64,000 nucleotides of DNA from Phenylobacterium aquaticum (GCF_022695515.1 NZ_JALDPT010000015.1:1-64000), one strand, 5' to 3'; positions 35,920 through 45,055 are shown, numbered from the stretch's first letter. Program-made: numbers and translations. Notes: generated by a model not told the origin, from the letters alone.

Positions 35920-36618
35920 ATGGGCGAAATTAACACCCCGCGGGCTGAGCGGGAGGCGATCACCGCCATCGACACCAAGGCGCTATACGAACTTGTCGAA
36001 CGGGCTATGCGTGTCGGACACGCCAGCGAGTTACGGCGACAACTTTGGAACTGCGGCCCATTTATCGGGCGCAACCTAGATGCTTTCGAGCGGGCCCTAC
36101 AAAGGGACCAGCAGGCCAAGTCGTCTCGAAAGCGTGAGGAGACACAGAATGATCTCTACCGCGCGGCCTCCGACATAAGGTGGGCGGTGGACCAAATGCA
36201 AAAGCGCGTCGAGGAAGAGTTGAGGGACGGCGAGCGCTTCACCATCAACGACCTGATCTGGTTACCTCAGCGCCTCACCGCAGCCCTCAACATTCGGGTT
36301 TCCTTCAGTTGGCGCGCGACGCCCGACGATGCCTGGAACCATGGCTCGATCACCTTCACCCACGAGGTGGACCTTCGCCCAGACTACTCTATCCGGCCCC
36401 CGACGAAACGAAAGCCGACGAAAGCCCAACAGGAGCGAGAGCTTCAAGGCCGCCTTAATCAGGCCTGGGATCACCTCAGGCGCAACGCGCTTTATTCGGT
36501 TCGGGATTTCTTTAAGGCTGGCGGCAACGGCGCAGAGATCCCAAAGACCTTCCAGGCCGTTGTTGACACCCACACGCGCGGACTGAACAACCACAGCACC
36601 AAGTTCTGGCGAGAGTAG
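35920..36618 (+). CDS. Hypothetical protein
   Basis: 232 residues from ATG 35920. The N-terminus is AREAITAIDTKALYELVERA-like and helical, with a basic middle region (RPPTKRKPTKAQQERE). It has a beta-rich section near VSFSWRATPDDAWNHGSITF. No family, signal peptide or membrane helix is recognised. It stands alone between the divergent membrane protein and the second transfer ATPase. The upstream 315-bp gap (35605-35919) has no gene I can support. Confidence 0.5.
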   Translation: MGEINTPRAEREAITAIDTKALYELVERAMRVGHASELRRQLWNCGPFIGRNLDAFERALQRDQQAKSSRKREETQNDLYRAASDIRWAVDQMQKRVEEELRDGERFTINDLIWLPQRLTAALNIRVSFSWRATPDDAWNHGSITFTHEVDLRPDYSIRPPTKRKPTKAQQERELQGRLNQAWDHLRRNALYSVRDFFKAGGNGAEIPKTFQAVVDTHTRGLNNHSTKFWRE

Positions 36619-36911
36619 CCTGTCCCCGGCATAGGACCCCTCAGCAAAGGAAGTTGGGCAAGTCCGTTCGACGTGACGATCTACCTCAGATCATGCTTGC
36701 CTCAGACTTCGCTCCACCGCGCGGACAATCACACTGGAAGTAGCGCGCCTGAGCACGGCCGCGAACGCCAATCTGCTAGGAAGCGGGGGTTCCGGTGGGC
36801 CACGATGAGTCGAATTGGTTGTTACACCAAGCACCATGCGTAGCCTCGCGCAGGGTGCCGGAGGCTCGGTGACGCCGTGCCGAATTTCACGGTCGGCGAC
36901 ACTATGAGCGC
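36619..36911. other. 293-bp gap without a recognised gene
   Basis: No convincing frame, hairpin or repeat was found. It should contain the promoter of the transfer ATPase gene that starts at 36912. Confidence 0.4.
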
Positions 36912-38090
36912 ATGCTCCCGCCCGAAGACCACCTCACCTGCCTAGGCGAGACTACCTTCCGCAGGCGCTTTGAGCGCTTCGGCATCAAGCAGGCCGATCG
37001 CCTCTCGCATCTGCATGTCATCGGGAAGACCGGCGTCGGGAAGTCGGCGTTTCTTGAAGGCCTCGCCCGCCAGGATCTCGCTGCCGGCCGCGGATTCGCG
37101 CTGATCGATCCGCACGGAGACCTAGTGGGGCGGATGGCGGCTGCCGTGCCGGAGACGATGCAGTCTCGCATCCGATATCTGAACGCCCCGGATCCGGCGC
37201 AGCCGTACGGATACAATCCGCTGCGGCGGGTCCGCGCCGACAAGATTCCACTCGCCGCCTCCGGGCTGATGGAGACGCTGAAGAAGCTCTGGCCGGACGC
37301 CTGGGGCATCCGCATGGAACACGTCCTGCGCAACTCCCTGTACCTGCTCATGGAGCGGGACGGCTCGATCCTCCCGGACCTGCTGCGGCTCTATGCAGAC
37401 GCGGACTTCCGCAAGAATCTTGCGAACCGGGTTCGCAACGGCGTGGTCCGCGCCTTCTGGAAGGACGAATTCGCGCGGTACCCGGACCGCTATCGGCTGG
37501 AGGTGGTCGCGCCGATCCAGAACAAGCTCGGCGCGCTGCTCGCAGACCCGACCCTGCACCGCATCTTGGTGCCAGAGCAGGTGGACCTCCACTTCCGCAG
37601 CCTCATGGACGAGGGCGGGGTCCTACTCGCCAACCTGGCCAAAGGCCGGCTCGGAGAGGATAGCGCAGCCACCGTCGGCGGACTGCTGGTCTCGACAATC
37701 GGGCTAGCTGCCCTTAGCCGCGCGGACCAACAGGGGTCGCTACGCCGCCCCTTCCACCTGTATGTGGATGAGTTCCAGAGCTTCACGACGCTGTCTTTCG
37801 CCAACCTGCTGTCCGAGCTGCGCAAGTACGGCCTCGGGGTCACCCTCGCGCATCAGCACCTGCATCAGCTCGAACCGGACATCCGCCATGCCGTCCTCGG
37901 CAACGTCGGCACACTGGTGGCGTTCCGGGTGGGGGCGGAAGACGCGCCGCTCCTGGCGCGGGAGTTCGCGCCGGCCTTCGGCGAGCAAGACCTGATGAAT
38001 CTGCCGAACCGCCGCTTCTATCTGAAGCTGATGATAGACGGGACGCCGTCCCGGCCGTTCAGCGGCCAGACGCTTCCGCTTGCCAGCTAG
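36912..38090 (+). CDS. VirD4/TraD-like DNA-transfer ATPase (copy 2)
   Basis: 392 residues, homologous throughout to the ATPase at 11104. Walker A is IGKTGVGKSAFLEGLA, followed by DPHGDLVGRMA; Walker B is HLYVDEFQSFTTLS; the conserved LAHQHLHQLEPDIRHAVLGN region is present. There is no membrane segment. The product starts MLPPEDHLTCLGETTFRRRF, matching the start chosen for copy 1. Its stop overlaps the convergent small gene at 38087 by 4 bp. Two related ATPases in one island point to fusion of two parent elements. Confidence 0.85.
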   Translation: MLPPEDHLTCLGETTFRRRFERFGIKQADRLSHLHVIGKTGVGKSAFLEGLARQDLAAGRGFALIDPHGDLVGRMAAAVPETMQSRIRYLNAPDPAQPYGYNPLRRVRADKIPLAASGLMETLKKLWPDAWGIRMEHVLRNSLYLLMERDGSILPDLLRLYADADFRKNLANRVRNGVVRAFWKDEFARYPDRYRLEVVAPIQNKLGALLADPTLHRILVPEQVDLHFRSLMDEGGVLLANLAKGRLGEDSAATVGGLLVSTIGLAALSRADQQGSLRRPFHLYVDEFQSFTTLSFANLLSELRKYGLGVTLAHQHLHQLEPDIRHAVLGNVGTLVAFRVGAEDAPLLAREFAPAFGEQDLMNLPNRRFYLKLMIDGTPSRPFSGQTLPLAS

Positions 38091-38266
38091 CGCCCGAGGC
38101 GTCCGTACTTCCGCTCAAGCGCTTCCTGCCGGCGAACGAACTCCGCCAAGTCTCGCCACTCGGCAGCGAGCGCTTCTATCGCCAGCATCTCAGCATAGCT
38201 GCCGGCCTCGTCGGCGCGGCGCACGAGCGAGGACACCTTCGCGTCGCATTCGGCTGCGTTCATCAT
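38087..38266 (-). CDS. Small hypothetical protein (59 residues)
   Basis: A short gene from ATG 38266 to TAG 38087-38089, read on the minus strand. It begins MMNAAECDAKVSSLVRRADE and ends EALERKYGRLGR; the whole is helical and charged. It precedes nothing on its strand but ends inside the last codons of the transfer ATPase. It lies 18 bp downstream of the XRE gene, likely in the same operon. It is supported by compact spacing and GC-rich third positions. Confidence 0.5.
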   Translation of the reverse strand: MMNAAECDAKVSSLVRRADEAGSYAEMLAIEALAAEWRDLAEFVRRQEALERKYGRLGR

Positions 38267-38284
38267 GGGCGCATCGTCTGCCGG

Positions 38285-38665
38285 TCAGTCGTCGCCGGCA
38301 AGCGTCCGTGTGAGTTCGAGAATCGAGCGCCGGAGCGCTGGAGGCTTGATGCGAACGAAAGCCCGCATGAGATCGAGCGCGCCGGTGTGAGTGGCGAGCT
38401 GTGCGAACTCGTCGAGCGCAGCCGAACCGGTCGCGGAGGACCCGAAGAGGTCCGCGATCGGCACGTCGAGCGCGCGGGCCGCCTTCACGAGCATCGACGC
38501 GCTCACGCGGTTCGCGCCCCGCTCATACTTTTGCACCTGCTGGAAGGTGAGGCCGAGGCCCTCGGCGAGCTTGGACTGGGACATGCCGCGCGCCTTGCGC
38601 AGCAGCCGTATCCGCCCGCCCACGGCCACATCTACGGGGTCCGGCGCTTTCCGTTCCTGGGTCAT
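38285..38665 (-). CDS. XRE-family HTH regulator
   Basis: 126 residues from ATG 38665, preceded by GGAGG. The HTH is RIRLLRKARGMSQSKLAEGL followed by GLTFQQVQKYERGANRVSAS, with a C-terminal helical part ending RTLAGDD. Similar to regulators used by Caulobacterales and rhizobial mobile elements. It is followed by the 59-residue gene and preceded on the same strand by a membrane and lipoprotein set. A likely role is control of the adjacent ATPase or lipoprotein genes. Confidence 0.8.
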   Translation of the reverse strand: MTQERKAPDPVDVAVGGRIRLLRKARGMSQSKLAEGLGLTFQQVQKYERGANRVSASMLVKAARALDVPIADLFGSSATGSAALDEFAQLATHTGALDLMRAFVRIKPPALRRSILELTRTLAGDD

Positions 38666-38747
38666 GGAAGTCCTCCTGCGCACGTCCCCCGGCAGGCGAG
38701 CATGCACGCAACGTGCCGGAGGCGCCATCGGGGAGCGGAGCCACGCG

Positions 38748-39125
38748 TCAGTCCCCGAGCTGGCTCTCGCGTTCGAGGCCGGCCCAGGCCAGCGCGCCGA
38801 GCGGCAGGGCGAGGCAGAAGAGCGTGAGCAGCCACATCTGGTGGCTCGCGGAGACCGCCTGCTCTCGGCTCGCGTTCACGGCGTCGCGCATCGATCCCCA
38901 GGTAGCTGGCGGGCCCGGGAAGAGCATGAGATGCCAGGTCGGGGAGAGGAAAAATATCTTCACGGCGGACACCACCTCCACGACGAGCACCCAGGTCTTC
39001 TCGCCGCCGAAGGCAGCCCCGGCGGAAATGGCGAGGGCAAGGAACGTGATGTAGGTCCCCACGACCGGGATGAGGACTGAGAGGAGCAGCACGACGAATG
39101 CGGCGATGCCGAGGGCCTTACCCAT
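38748..39125 (-). CDS. Small membrane protein
   Basis: 125 residues with three hydrophobic segments, GIAAFVVLLLSVLIPVVGTY, WVLVVEVVSAVKIFFL and LTLFCLALPLGALAWAGL. It is probably an inner-membrane protein. It follows the lipoprotein gene (39135) by 9 bp on the same strand, so it belongs to an operon of two lipoproteins and this protein. Surface exclusion or a transport accessory is possible, but no family is recognised. Confidence 0.6.
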   Translation of the reverse strand: MGKALGIAAFVVLLLSVLIPVVGTYITFLALAISAGAAFGGEKTWVLVVEVVSAVKIFFLSPTWHLMLFPGPPATWGSMRDAVNASREQAVSASHQMWLLTLFCLALPLGALAWAGLERESQLGD

Positions 39126-39134
39126 GGTAGTCTC

Positions 39135-39818
39135 CTAGCGCGGGTCCGGGTGGAAGAAGGTGGTGTCGTCCACGCGCCAGCCGGTGGCGTCCAGGCGCTG
39201 GAGGCTGGCGCGGTACTCGGTGCTGGTCGGGAAATTCAGGGCGTCGTGATTGGCCTTCCGGAGGTCCAGGAGCCGCACGCCCGAATCGTTGGCGGAGCCG
39301 GGCTCCGCAAGCACCTTCCCGATTGAGGTGGGCGCGAGGACGCTCACGTAGAGGACGGTGGCGCGCTTGGGATTCTGCGCGTCCGGCGTGATGTCGAGGA
39401 TTGAGACATCCGACGGCGTGGCAACGCAGCCCGTGAGGGTGCCAGCGCTCCCGTCGGTCGGCAGGCGTGCGCAGCCTCGGAAGAATATGGTCCAGCCGTC
39501 CGTCGGGCTCCTCACGTCCATCGACGTGATGCAGCTCCCCACGAACTTCGTTCCGACATGGCTATACCGGTCGCGGACGGACACGGCGTGCAACCAAGTC
39601 AGCGCAGTCTCGGTCTCGCTCTCGACGCTGCCTGGAATCCGCATGTGGAAGCCGCCGTACCCGTCATCATAGAGGCTGGTGACGTGGCAGTGGCTGCGGT
39701 CGAAGGCGAGGACGAGGGACCTGGCCTGCGCCTTCGAGAGCGCTTTGGGGTCCAGCGCCTTGCCGCCGCACCCCGCCAGGAGGATGCACGCGGCGAACAC
39801 GACCCTAGCCGAGGACAT
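39135..39818 (-). CDS. Lipoprotein
   Basis: 227 residues. The signal is VVFAACILLAGC with a lipobox LAGC (Cys at about residue 17), so the protein should be lipid-anchored. The mature part contains several Cys (FRGCARLPTDG, TGCVATPSD) and appears to be a beta-rich periplasmic domain. It overlaps the end of the next gene upstream (39805) by 14 bp. No known family. Confidence 0.65.
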   Translation of the reverse strand: MSSARVVFAACILLAGCGGKALDPKALSKAQARSLVLAFDRSHCHVTSLYDDGYGGFHMRIPGSVESETETALTWLHAVSVRDRYSHVGTKFVGSCITSMDVRSPTDGWTIFFRGCARLPTDGSAGTLTGCVATPSDVSILDITPDAQNPKRATVLYVSVLAPTSIGKVLAEPGSANDSGVRLLDLRKANHDALNFPTSTEYRASLQRLDATGWRVDDTTFFHPDPR

Positions 39819-40275
39819 GGTACCCCCGGTCGGCCAGGCAATCCGTGAGCGCGCTCCGGTACTTCGCGTCCGCGAGGTTCTTGCCGACGTAGCCGGCGGT
39901 GAGCGCGCCGCCGCCGACGGAAAGGGCGGCGCTTCCGGCGACCGCCGGCAGCGCGGCGACGGCCGCCATGCCGCCGGTGAGGACGGTGGCGACGCCGATG
40001 ACGGCCGCCATGCCGAGCCCGCCCTTCAGCGCGCCCTTCTTTGCTTCCTTGCTCCCGTCCGAGCCGGGGACCGAGGCGGCCAGCGTCCGGCACTCGCCGA
40101 GGTCCCGTGCGTAGCGGGCCTGGTTCACATGACGAGTGTCTATCGTGGGCGTCCAGGACGGCGGCGGCGCGGCCGCTGCGGCCTTCGGAGCCGAGGCGGT
40201 CGGCGGCGATACAGTCGCACAGCCGCCTGCGATGAGAGCCAACACACAGGCCAGAGACACGAACCGTTTGTCCAT
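39805..40275 (-). CDS. Lipoprotein with a glycine-zipper-like segment
   Basis: 156 residues from ATG 40275, preceded by GGGGGGA. The lipobox is LIAGGC. After a Pro/Ala-rich stretch comes RYARDLGECRTLAASV, then a Gly/Ala-rich hydrophobic repeat (KGGLGMAAVIGVATVLTGGM) of the glycine-zipper kind, and finally DCLADRGYHVLG. Similar lipoproteins are found on conjugative plasmids. It is the first gene of the three-gene lipoprotein and membrane-protein operon. Confidence 0.65.
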   Translation of the reverse strand: MDKRFVSLACVLALIAGGCATVSPPTASAPKAAAAAPPPSWTPTIDTRHVNQARYARDLGECRTLAASVPGSDGSKEAKKGALKGGLGMAAVIGVATVLTGGMAAVAALPAVAGSAALSVGGGALTAGYVGKNLADAKYRSALTDCLADRGYHVLG

Positions 40276-40376
40276 AAATCCCCCCGGATAGACCACTTCG
40301 CCTGTCCCCATGATGGGGACGGCTGGCGCGACCATTACCAGAGACCGCCTGAGTTGAAAAGCGGCGCTATCTGGCC

Positions 40377-40636
40377 ATGCAACGGCGTTGGGTTGTCTCT
40401 GCCGACTACCGCGCGGTGATCGACGCCCTGAAGGCGCGCGCGCCGAGAAGGGCCTGTCGCTGCGCGAGGTCGGGCGGCGAATGGGCAAGCCACCGTCCTT
40501 CCCGAACAAAATTGAGCTCATGGAGCGTCGGCTCGATATCCTGGAGTTCATCGTGCTCGCGCGTGCCTACGAAATGGACCCGCGCGACCTTCTAGAGCGG
40601 GTCATGAAGGCTGTGCCGGAGAAGCCAGACTTCTAG
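40377..40636 (+). pseudogene. XRE-type regulator with a frameshift in a GC repeat
   Basis: The ATG at 40377 opens MQRRWVVSADYRAVIDALKA. The HTH part, EKGLSLREVGRRMGKPPSFP, lies in another frame, and the protein would end RVMKAVPEKPDF. Dropping one GC pair from the tract 40433-40444 joins the two. The same +2 shift is seen twice in the ATPase gene at 12810-14427. Whether it is real inactivation, a phase-variable tract or an assembly error cannot be told here. Confidence 0.55.
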
Positions 40637-40659
40637 CAAGACCCTCAAAGGCAATCGCC

Positions 40660-41214
40660 ATGAACGTCGCTATCTACCTGCCCCAAGACAATCAGCTAGC
40701 AGTCTGGCTCGGCATCGTCATCAATGGCCTGGTGGTTGTAGTGACCGGCGGCGTTGCCCTCTGGAACGTAATTGAGGCGGCCGGCCTTCGCCGAGAGTTG
40801 CACCGGCAGAGGATTGAAGCGGCGCTACTTGGTAGCCAGCAGGCGATAGAAATCGTCAGCGTCATCTTCCAAGCGGTTGCCGAGGCCCCTCAGATGCAAT
40901 TCCTGAACCGAGATTGGGTCAGGTCTGTGGTCCAGCCCGCTGTTATCGTCATTAATCAGGTTCTTGGCCGGGACATACCTGATGCAGGGCTCCTCCACTT
41001 TGCATTGCAAGTGCAGACCATGGTCAATGCCGTTGCTGCTGACATCGAGAACCGACCCGGCGGCGCTGCCGCTGAGACGAATGCCGCCTATCTTGCTGCT
41101 GTGGAAGGCCTTCGGGAAACTGCGGGTAAGCAGCGCATCCAGCTGGCCGAGTTGAAGGCCAGGTTCAGGGAGCCATCAGGCAATCAATCCTCGCCGGGCG
41201 GGCACAGGAATTGA
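40660..41214 (+). CDS. Single-span membrane protein
   Basis: 184 residues from ATG 40660. A hydrophobic helix WLGIVINGLVVVVTGGVALW lies near the N-terminus; the rest is a cytoplasmic helical domain (RRELHRQRIEAALLGSQQAI). It follows the broken XRE gene by 23 bp and may have been its partner. No family is recognised. Confidence 0.5.
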   Translation: MNVAIYLPQDNQLAVWLGIVINGLVVVVTGGVALWNVIEAAGLRRELHRQRIEAALLGSQQAIEIVSVIFQAVAEAPQMQFLNRDWVRSVVQPAVIVINQVLGRDIPDAGLLHFALQVQTMVNAVAADIENRPGGAAAETNAAYLAAVEGLRETAGKQRIQLAELKARFREPSGNQSSPGGHRN

Positions 41215-41285
41215 AAGCTAGTTCGCCATCAGGTCGCTTCCACATCGCCGACCGCTCGGCGTGCAAAATCGAAATCGCAGGCGTT

Positions 41286-41385
41286 TTGTAGCCAATTCGT
41301 CGTCATTTCCGAAAGGGACTTGGGGGGTTATCTCCACGCCCTCCTTTCCGATCACAATGCGGTCGGTGATCGTTTCAACGATTAG
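41286..41385 (-). pseudogene. 3'-end remnant of a serine recombinase
   Basis: On the minus strand the frame [18 protein letters not shown] is nearly identical to the C-terminal [16 protein letters not shown] of the integrase at 2273. It is followed by GNDDELAT against GNDAGKAT. The rest of the recombinase is missing upstream of 41385. In the intact copy this segment runs right up to the att core, so this marks the buried end of an earlier related element. Confidence 0.75.
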
Positions 41386-41928
41386 ACTGTGGTGTTCCTA
41401 TGGAAGGTCACCCGCCTCACCGACGCCCTTCTGGACGGGCTACTCGACAAGGAGACGTCGAGGCGCTCGAGACCGCGCTGTTCGGTCAGCGGCGACACCG
41501 ACCGTTCCGGAACCACTGCTGGCCGCCGACCTTTCAGAGGAAGGGCGAGGACTTTACTACGCGACCTGGCTGTCCCTGCAGGGCGCTGGCGAGTGGGCCT
41601 TCGAGGCCGAGCAGCGCGTCACCGCGATGAACTGCGCGTCGCCGGCGGTGCGCGAGTGGCTTCGCGCGGGAAGCGGCGAACGAGCCTGCGAGGCTCGGAA
41701 GTAGCGCTCCCAGACGTCCCGCGAGGTTGACCGCCGCGGGCCTGGATCGCCGCAGATCTTCATTCAGGCGCCGACTATGCTGATCCGGTGGCCCACTAAA
41801 CTTCAACGGGGCCAGGGTCGGCCAAACCCGTCGAGTCGCGCCGCGACAACCGGCCGCGGATCGCAGCCAGAGGCGGTTGGTCGCAAGAGGCTCGAATGGT
41901 CAGGCATCCTTAACCCCTCGCCCGCCAC
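41386..41928. other. 543-bp decayed region
   Basis: Fragments in different plus-strand frames include VTRLTDALLDGLLDKE and DVEALETALFGQ, which together look like a recombinase coiled-coil segment. LYYATWLSLQGAGEWAFEAE lies further on. None has an intact start. It is probably debris between the recombinase remnant and the sensory block. Confidence 0.4.
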
Positions 41929-44517
41929 ATGCGCATAACAGCGTTCGCTCAGGGAGGGCGCGTGAGGACCTTTTCCGGGCTCGGGCGAATGATGCAGGAT
42001 CGACGCGGGCCGCTTGCGCGCCGCCTCGCGCTCGGCGCTGCCTGCGCCCTGGTTTACGGCCCCTTCATGGGATGGAGAGCCATCGGGCCCTGGTTCTTGA
42101 CCTATGCGGGCCTGCTTATCCTCGAAGCCCGGCTCTATCGCCGATCAGGCTCGGAGCATCGTCGCCCGTGGCGGCTGCTCGCCCTGCTGGTCGCGAGCAG
42201 CTCGGTGTTCGCGAGCGCCGCCGTCATCGCTCCCGCGACGCTCGGCGTTTGGGGGCTGGTGATCGGCGTCCTGCACCTAGCCGCAATCATGTTCAACGGT
42301 GCACTCATCGCGCGCGGCTGCCGGGTCGGCTACGTGGCGGTCGGCGCGCCCGCGGTGGCGGGACTCGTCGCGCTTTCAGTGGTGGTGGGCTGGCTCGGCG
42401 CCCCGCCCTCGATCGTCGGCGCCATTACGGCCGCGATGCTGATCGCTCTTGCCGCCTCGGTACTGCTGTGGCGAGCGGCGAGCGCCAGCTTGGCGCGGGA
42501 ACAGGCAGCACTCAACGAGGCCACCGACCACCGGCACGCCGCCGAACAAGCCGCCGCGCGGCTGCGGGAGGCCCATCGAGTCGCGCTCCTCGCCGAGAAA
42601 ATGGCCGGGATCGGCCATTGGCGCTACGACCTACGCGACGAGCGGCTGAGCTGGTCGGGGCAGATCTACTTGATCCATGGCCGGGCGATCGAGGACGGGG
42701 CCCCGAGCGTCGACGAAGCCGTCGCCTTCTACCATCCGGAAGATCGGGACCGCGTTCTCGCGCAATTCAACGAGGCGATCGAGCACGGCGCGCCCTTCGA
42801 CTTCGAGCTTCGGCTCGTCCGAACCGATGGCGCCCTGCGCACGGTCCGCTCTCAAGGCGTTGCCGAACGCGATCTCGGCGGCGCCATCGTCGCGGTCATC
42901 GGCACCTTCATGGACGTGACCGAGACGCAGGCTGCGGCCCGACGCCTCGCCGAGAGCGAGCTCAAGTTCCGTCAGCTCGCCCTCCATTCGACCGACATGC
43001 TGGTGCTCACCTCGCTCGACGGCGTCCTCGGCTACGTCTCGCCCGCGGTGGAGGCGATCACTGGCTACACGGCGGAGGAGCTCGTCGGCGCGCCGTCGCT
43101 CGCCATCGTGCATCCGGACGACACCGGCATTGTCGCGCGCGCCGTGCGCACGGTCTCGGTCGGCGAGGACACCGACCTCTCGGCGCACCGCATCGAGTAC
43201 CGCGCGATCCACAAGGACGGCCGGGAGCTGTGGTTCGAGGGGCGTCCCGCTCTGCTGAGAGATCCGGTCACGGGCCGCCCGAGCGCCATCGCCGACACGG
43301 TGCGCGACATCACCGCGCGCAAGGCCCTCGAAGCCGAGCTCGTAGCGGCCCGTCACGAGGCCGAGCAGCTAGCGACGGTGAAATCCGAATTCCTCGCGAC
43401 CATGAGCCACGAGCTGCGCACGCCGTTGACCAGCATCCTGGGCTTCGCGCGCCTCTTGAACGAGCGCTCGAACCTGGACAGCGAGGGCCAGCGCTATCTG
43501 GGCCGAGTGTCTACCGCCGCCGACGCTCTGCTCACCACTGTGAACGACATCCTCGACTTCTCTAAGCTCAACGCGGGCCAGCTCGACATCAAGCCGCGCC
43601 CCATCGACCTCCACGCCCTGATCGCCGACACGCTCGCGCTCCTTCAGCCCCAGGCCGACGGAAAGGATGTCGAGCTTGTCAATCTCGCGACAGGCGGCCG
43701 TGGCGAGAAGTACCTTCTCGACCCCGACCGCCTACGCCAGGTGCTGCTGAATTTCCTGAGCAATGCCGTGAAATTCACGGATCACGGCCAGGTCGCAATC
43801 GAGGCGGCGATATCGCCTGCCGGCGACCGCCTGACCTGCTCGGTCCGGGACACTGGCCCGGGCATCCCGCCCGACCAGATGGACCGCCTGTTCCAGCGGT
43901 TCTCCCAGGTGGATGCGGAGCCGCAGCGCGCCAAGGGAGGCACCGGGCTCGGGCTTGCCATCTGTAAGGGCCTCGTCGAGGCCATGGGCGGGCAGATCGG
44001 CGCAGACAGTACCCTCGGCGTCGGGAGCCGCTTCTGGTTCGTCCTGCCGCTTGTGGCCGCGGGCGGCACACTAGAGGATTCGCCTGCCGCAGATGGAGAC
44101 GATATCGATCTCACCCACGTCCGCATCCTGGTCGTCGACGACCATGACGCGAACCGCGACCTGATCCGCGCGGTGCTTGCCCCGTTCGGCCCGGAGCTTC
44201 ACGAGGCGGAGACCGGCGAAGCCGCGATCGCCGCGGCGCAGGCTGCGCCCTACGACCTCATCCTGATGGACCTGCGCATGCCAGGCATGGGCGGTTGCGA
44301 GGCGATGAAGAAAATCCGGTCGGGTCCGGGGCCGAACCGCGCGATCCCGATCGTCGCCCTCTCCGCCGACGTCGATGATGATCGCCGTCGCGAACTCGTG
44401 GCCTCCGGCTTCAGCGAAGCCGCGCCCAAGCCGATCCAGGCGATGGAGCTTCTTGCCATGGTGGCGGACCTGATCGACGAATCCCCGGCAATCACCGCCG
44501 TTCGGCGGGCGACCTGA
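41929..44517 (+). CDS. Membrane hybrid sensor histidine kinase (PAS-PAS-HisKA-HATPase-REC)
   Basis: 862 residues. An N-terminal membrane region (about 25-175, several helices) precedes two PAS domains (about 220-345 and 345-470). HisKA has the phospho-His in FLATMSHELRTPLTSILGFA. HATPase has FLSNAVKFTD, RDTGPGIPPDQMDRLFQRFS and GTGLGLAICKGLVEAMGGQI. The receiver domain has VVDDHDANRDL and the phospho-Asp in LILMDLRMPGMGG. The start may be 41929 or a later Met (about codon 21). It opens the sensory block. The ligand is unknown. Confidence 0.9.
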   Translation: MRITAFAQGGRVRTFSGLGRMMQDRRGPLARRLALGAACALVYGPFMGWRAIGPWFLTYAGLLILEARLYRRSGSEHRRPWRLLALLVASSSVFASAAVIAPATLGVWGLVIGVLHLAAIMFNGALIARGCRVGYVAVGAPAVAGLVALSVVVGWLGAPPSIVGAITAAMLIALAASVLLWRAASASLAREQAALNEATDHRHAAEQAAARLREAHRVALLAEKMAGIGHWRYDLRDERLSWSGQIYLIHGRAIEDGAPSVDEAVAFYHPEDRDRVLAQFNEAIEHGAPFDFELRLVRTDGALRTVRSQGVAERDLGGAIVAVIGTFMDVTETQAAARRLAESELKFRQLALHSTDMLVLTSLDGVLGYVSPAVEAITGYTAEELVGAPSLAIVHPDDTGIVARAVRTVSVGEDTDLSAHRIEYRAIHKDGRELWFEGRPALLRDPVTGRPSAIADTVRDITARKALEAELVAARHEAEQLATVKSEFLATMSHELRTPLTSILGFARLLNERSNLDSEGQRYLGRVSTAADALLTTVNDILDFSKLNAGQLDIKPRPIDLHALIADTLALLQPQADGKDVELVNLATGGRGEKYLLDPDRLRQVLLNFLSNAVKFTDHGQVAIEAAISPAGDRLTCSVRDTGPGIPPDQMDRLFQRFSQVDAEPQRAKGGTGLGLAICKGLVEAMGGQIGADSTLGVGSRFWFVLPLVAAGGTLEDSPAADGDDIDLTHVRILVVDDHDANRDLIRAVLAPFGPELHEAETGEAAIAAAQAAPYDLILMDLRMPGMGGCEAMKKIRSGPGPNRAIPIVALSADVDDDRRRELVASGFSEAAPKPIQAMELLAMVADLIDESPAITAVRRAT

Positions 44518-44524
44518 GCGTGGG

Positions 44525-45055
44525 TTAGTGCGCCGCGCGCCGCAGTTCGCCCTGCGCGATATCGTGGAAGTCGCTCTGGCCCGGAGCCGCCATGCCGAAC
44601 GAGACCCTGAGCACGTCCGGGCCCGCGAGCGTGTAGGCGAGCCGAAAGGTCGGCGCCCCCGCCTGCGCCACGCTGAAGAACGTGACCGCACGGCCCGGCG
44701 AAACGGTCGCTCGATCATAGTGGATGATATGCTGGCCGTCCGCGTAGTCGGCGCGCACCGCGCCCCGCTCTGAATAGATCCACATCAACTGGTCGAACCC
44801 GCCCTGCGACTTGCCCACCGCGTCGAGGAGGTCGGTATGGTCGCGCCGCAGCAGGACTGTCCCGCCGACTTCGGGCGTGAAGCTCGACCGCCCCGAGGAC
44901 GTGCCGCCAGTGTCCGCCACCTGGCCCTGCCCGCCCCAGTCCCCCATCAGAAAGCCCAAGCCGCTGAGCTCCCCCTGCAACGCCACCGTGGCCGCTGACG
45001 CTGGCGCGGCTCCTGCGAGCGCTAGCGCCAATCCCATTCCGAAGAACACCCTCAC
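44525..45055 (-). CDS. Secreted hypothetical protein (DUF1579-like)
   Basis: 176 residues. The GTG at 45055 is chosen for the GGAGG about 10 bp upstream. The signal peptide is FGMGLALALAGAAPASA. The mature part begins LGFLMGDWGGQGQVADTGG and is beta-rich, resembling DUF1579 or nitrobindin-like barrels. It is the only minus-strand gene in the first part of the sensory block, convergent with the kinase gene. A ligand-binding role in the periplasm is possible. Confidence 0.55.
   Translation of the reverse strand: MRVFFGMGLALALAGAAPASAATVALQGELSGLGFLMGDWGGQGQVADTGGTSSGRSSFTPEVGGTVLLRRDHTDLLDAVGKSQGGFDQLMWIYSERGAVRADYADGQHIIHYDRATVSPGRAVTFFSVAQAGAPTFRLAYTLAGPDVLRVSFGMAAPGQSDFHDIAQGELRRAAH

Noticed and set aside
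41877..43565. 562-codon plus-strand frame overlapping the hybrid kinase
   Set aside because: Arg/Ala-rich shadow; the kinase frame has all HisKA, HATPase and REC motifs.
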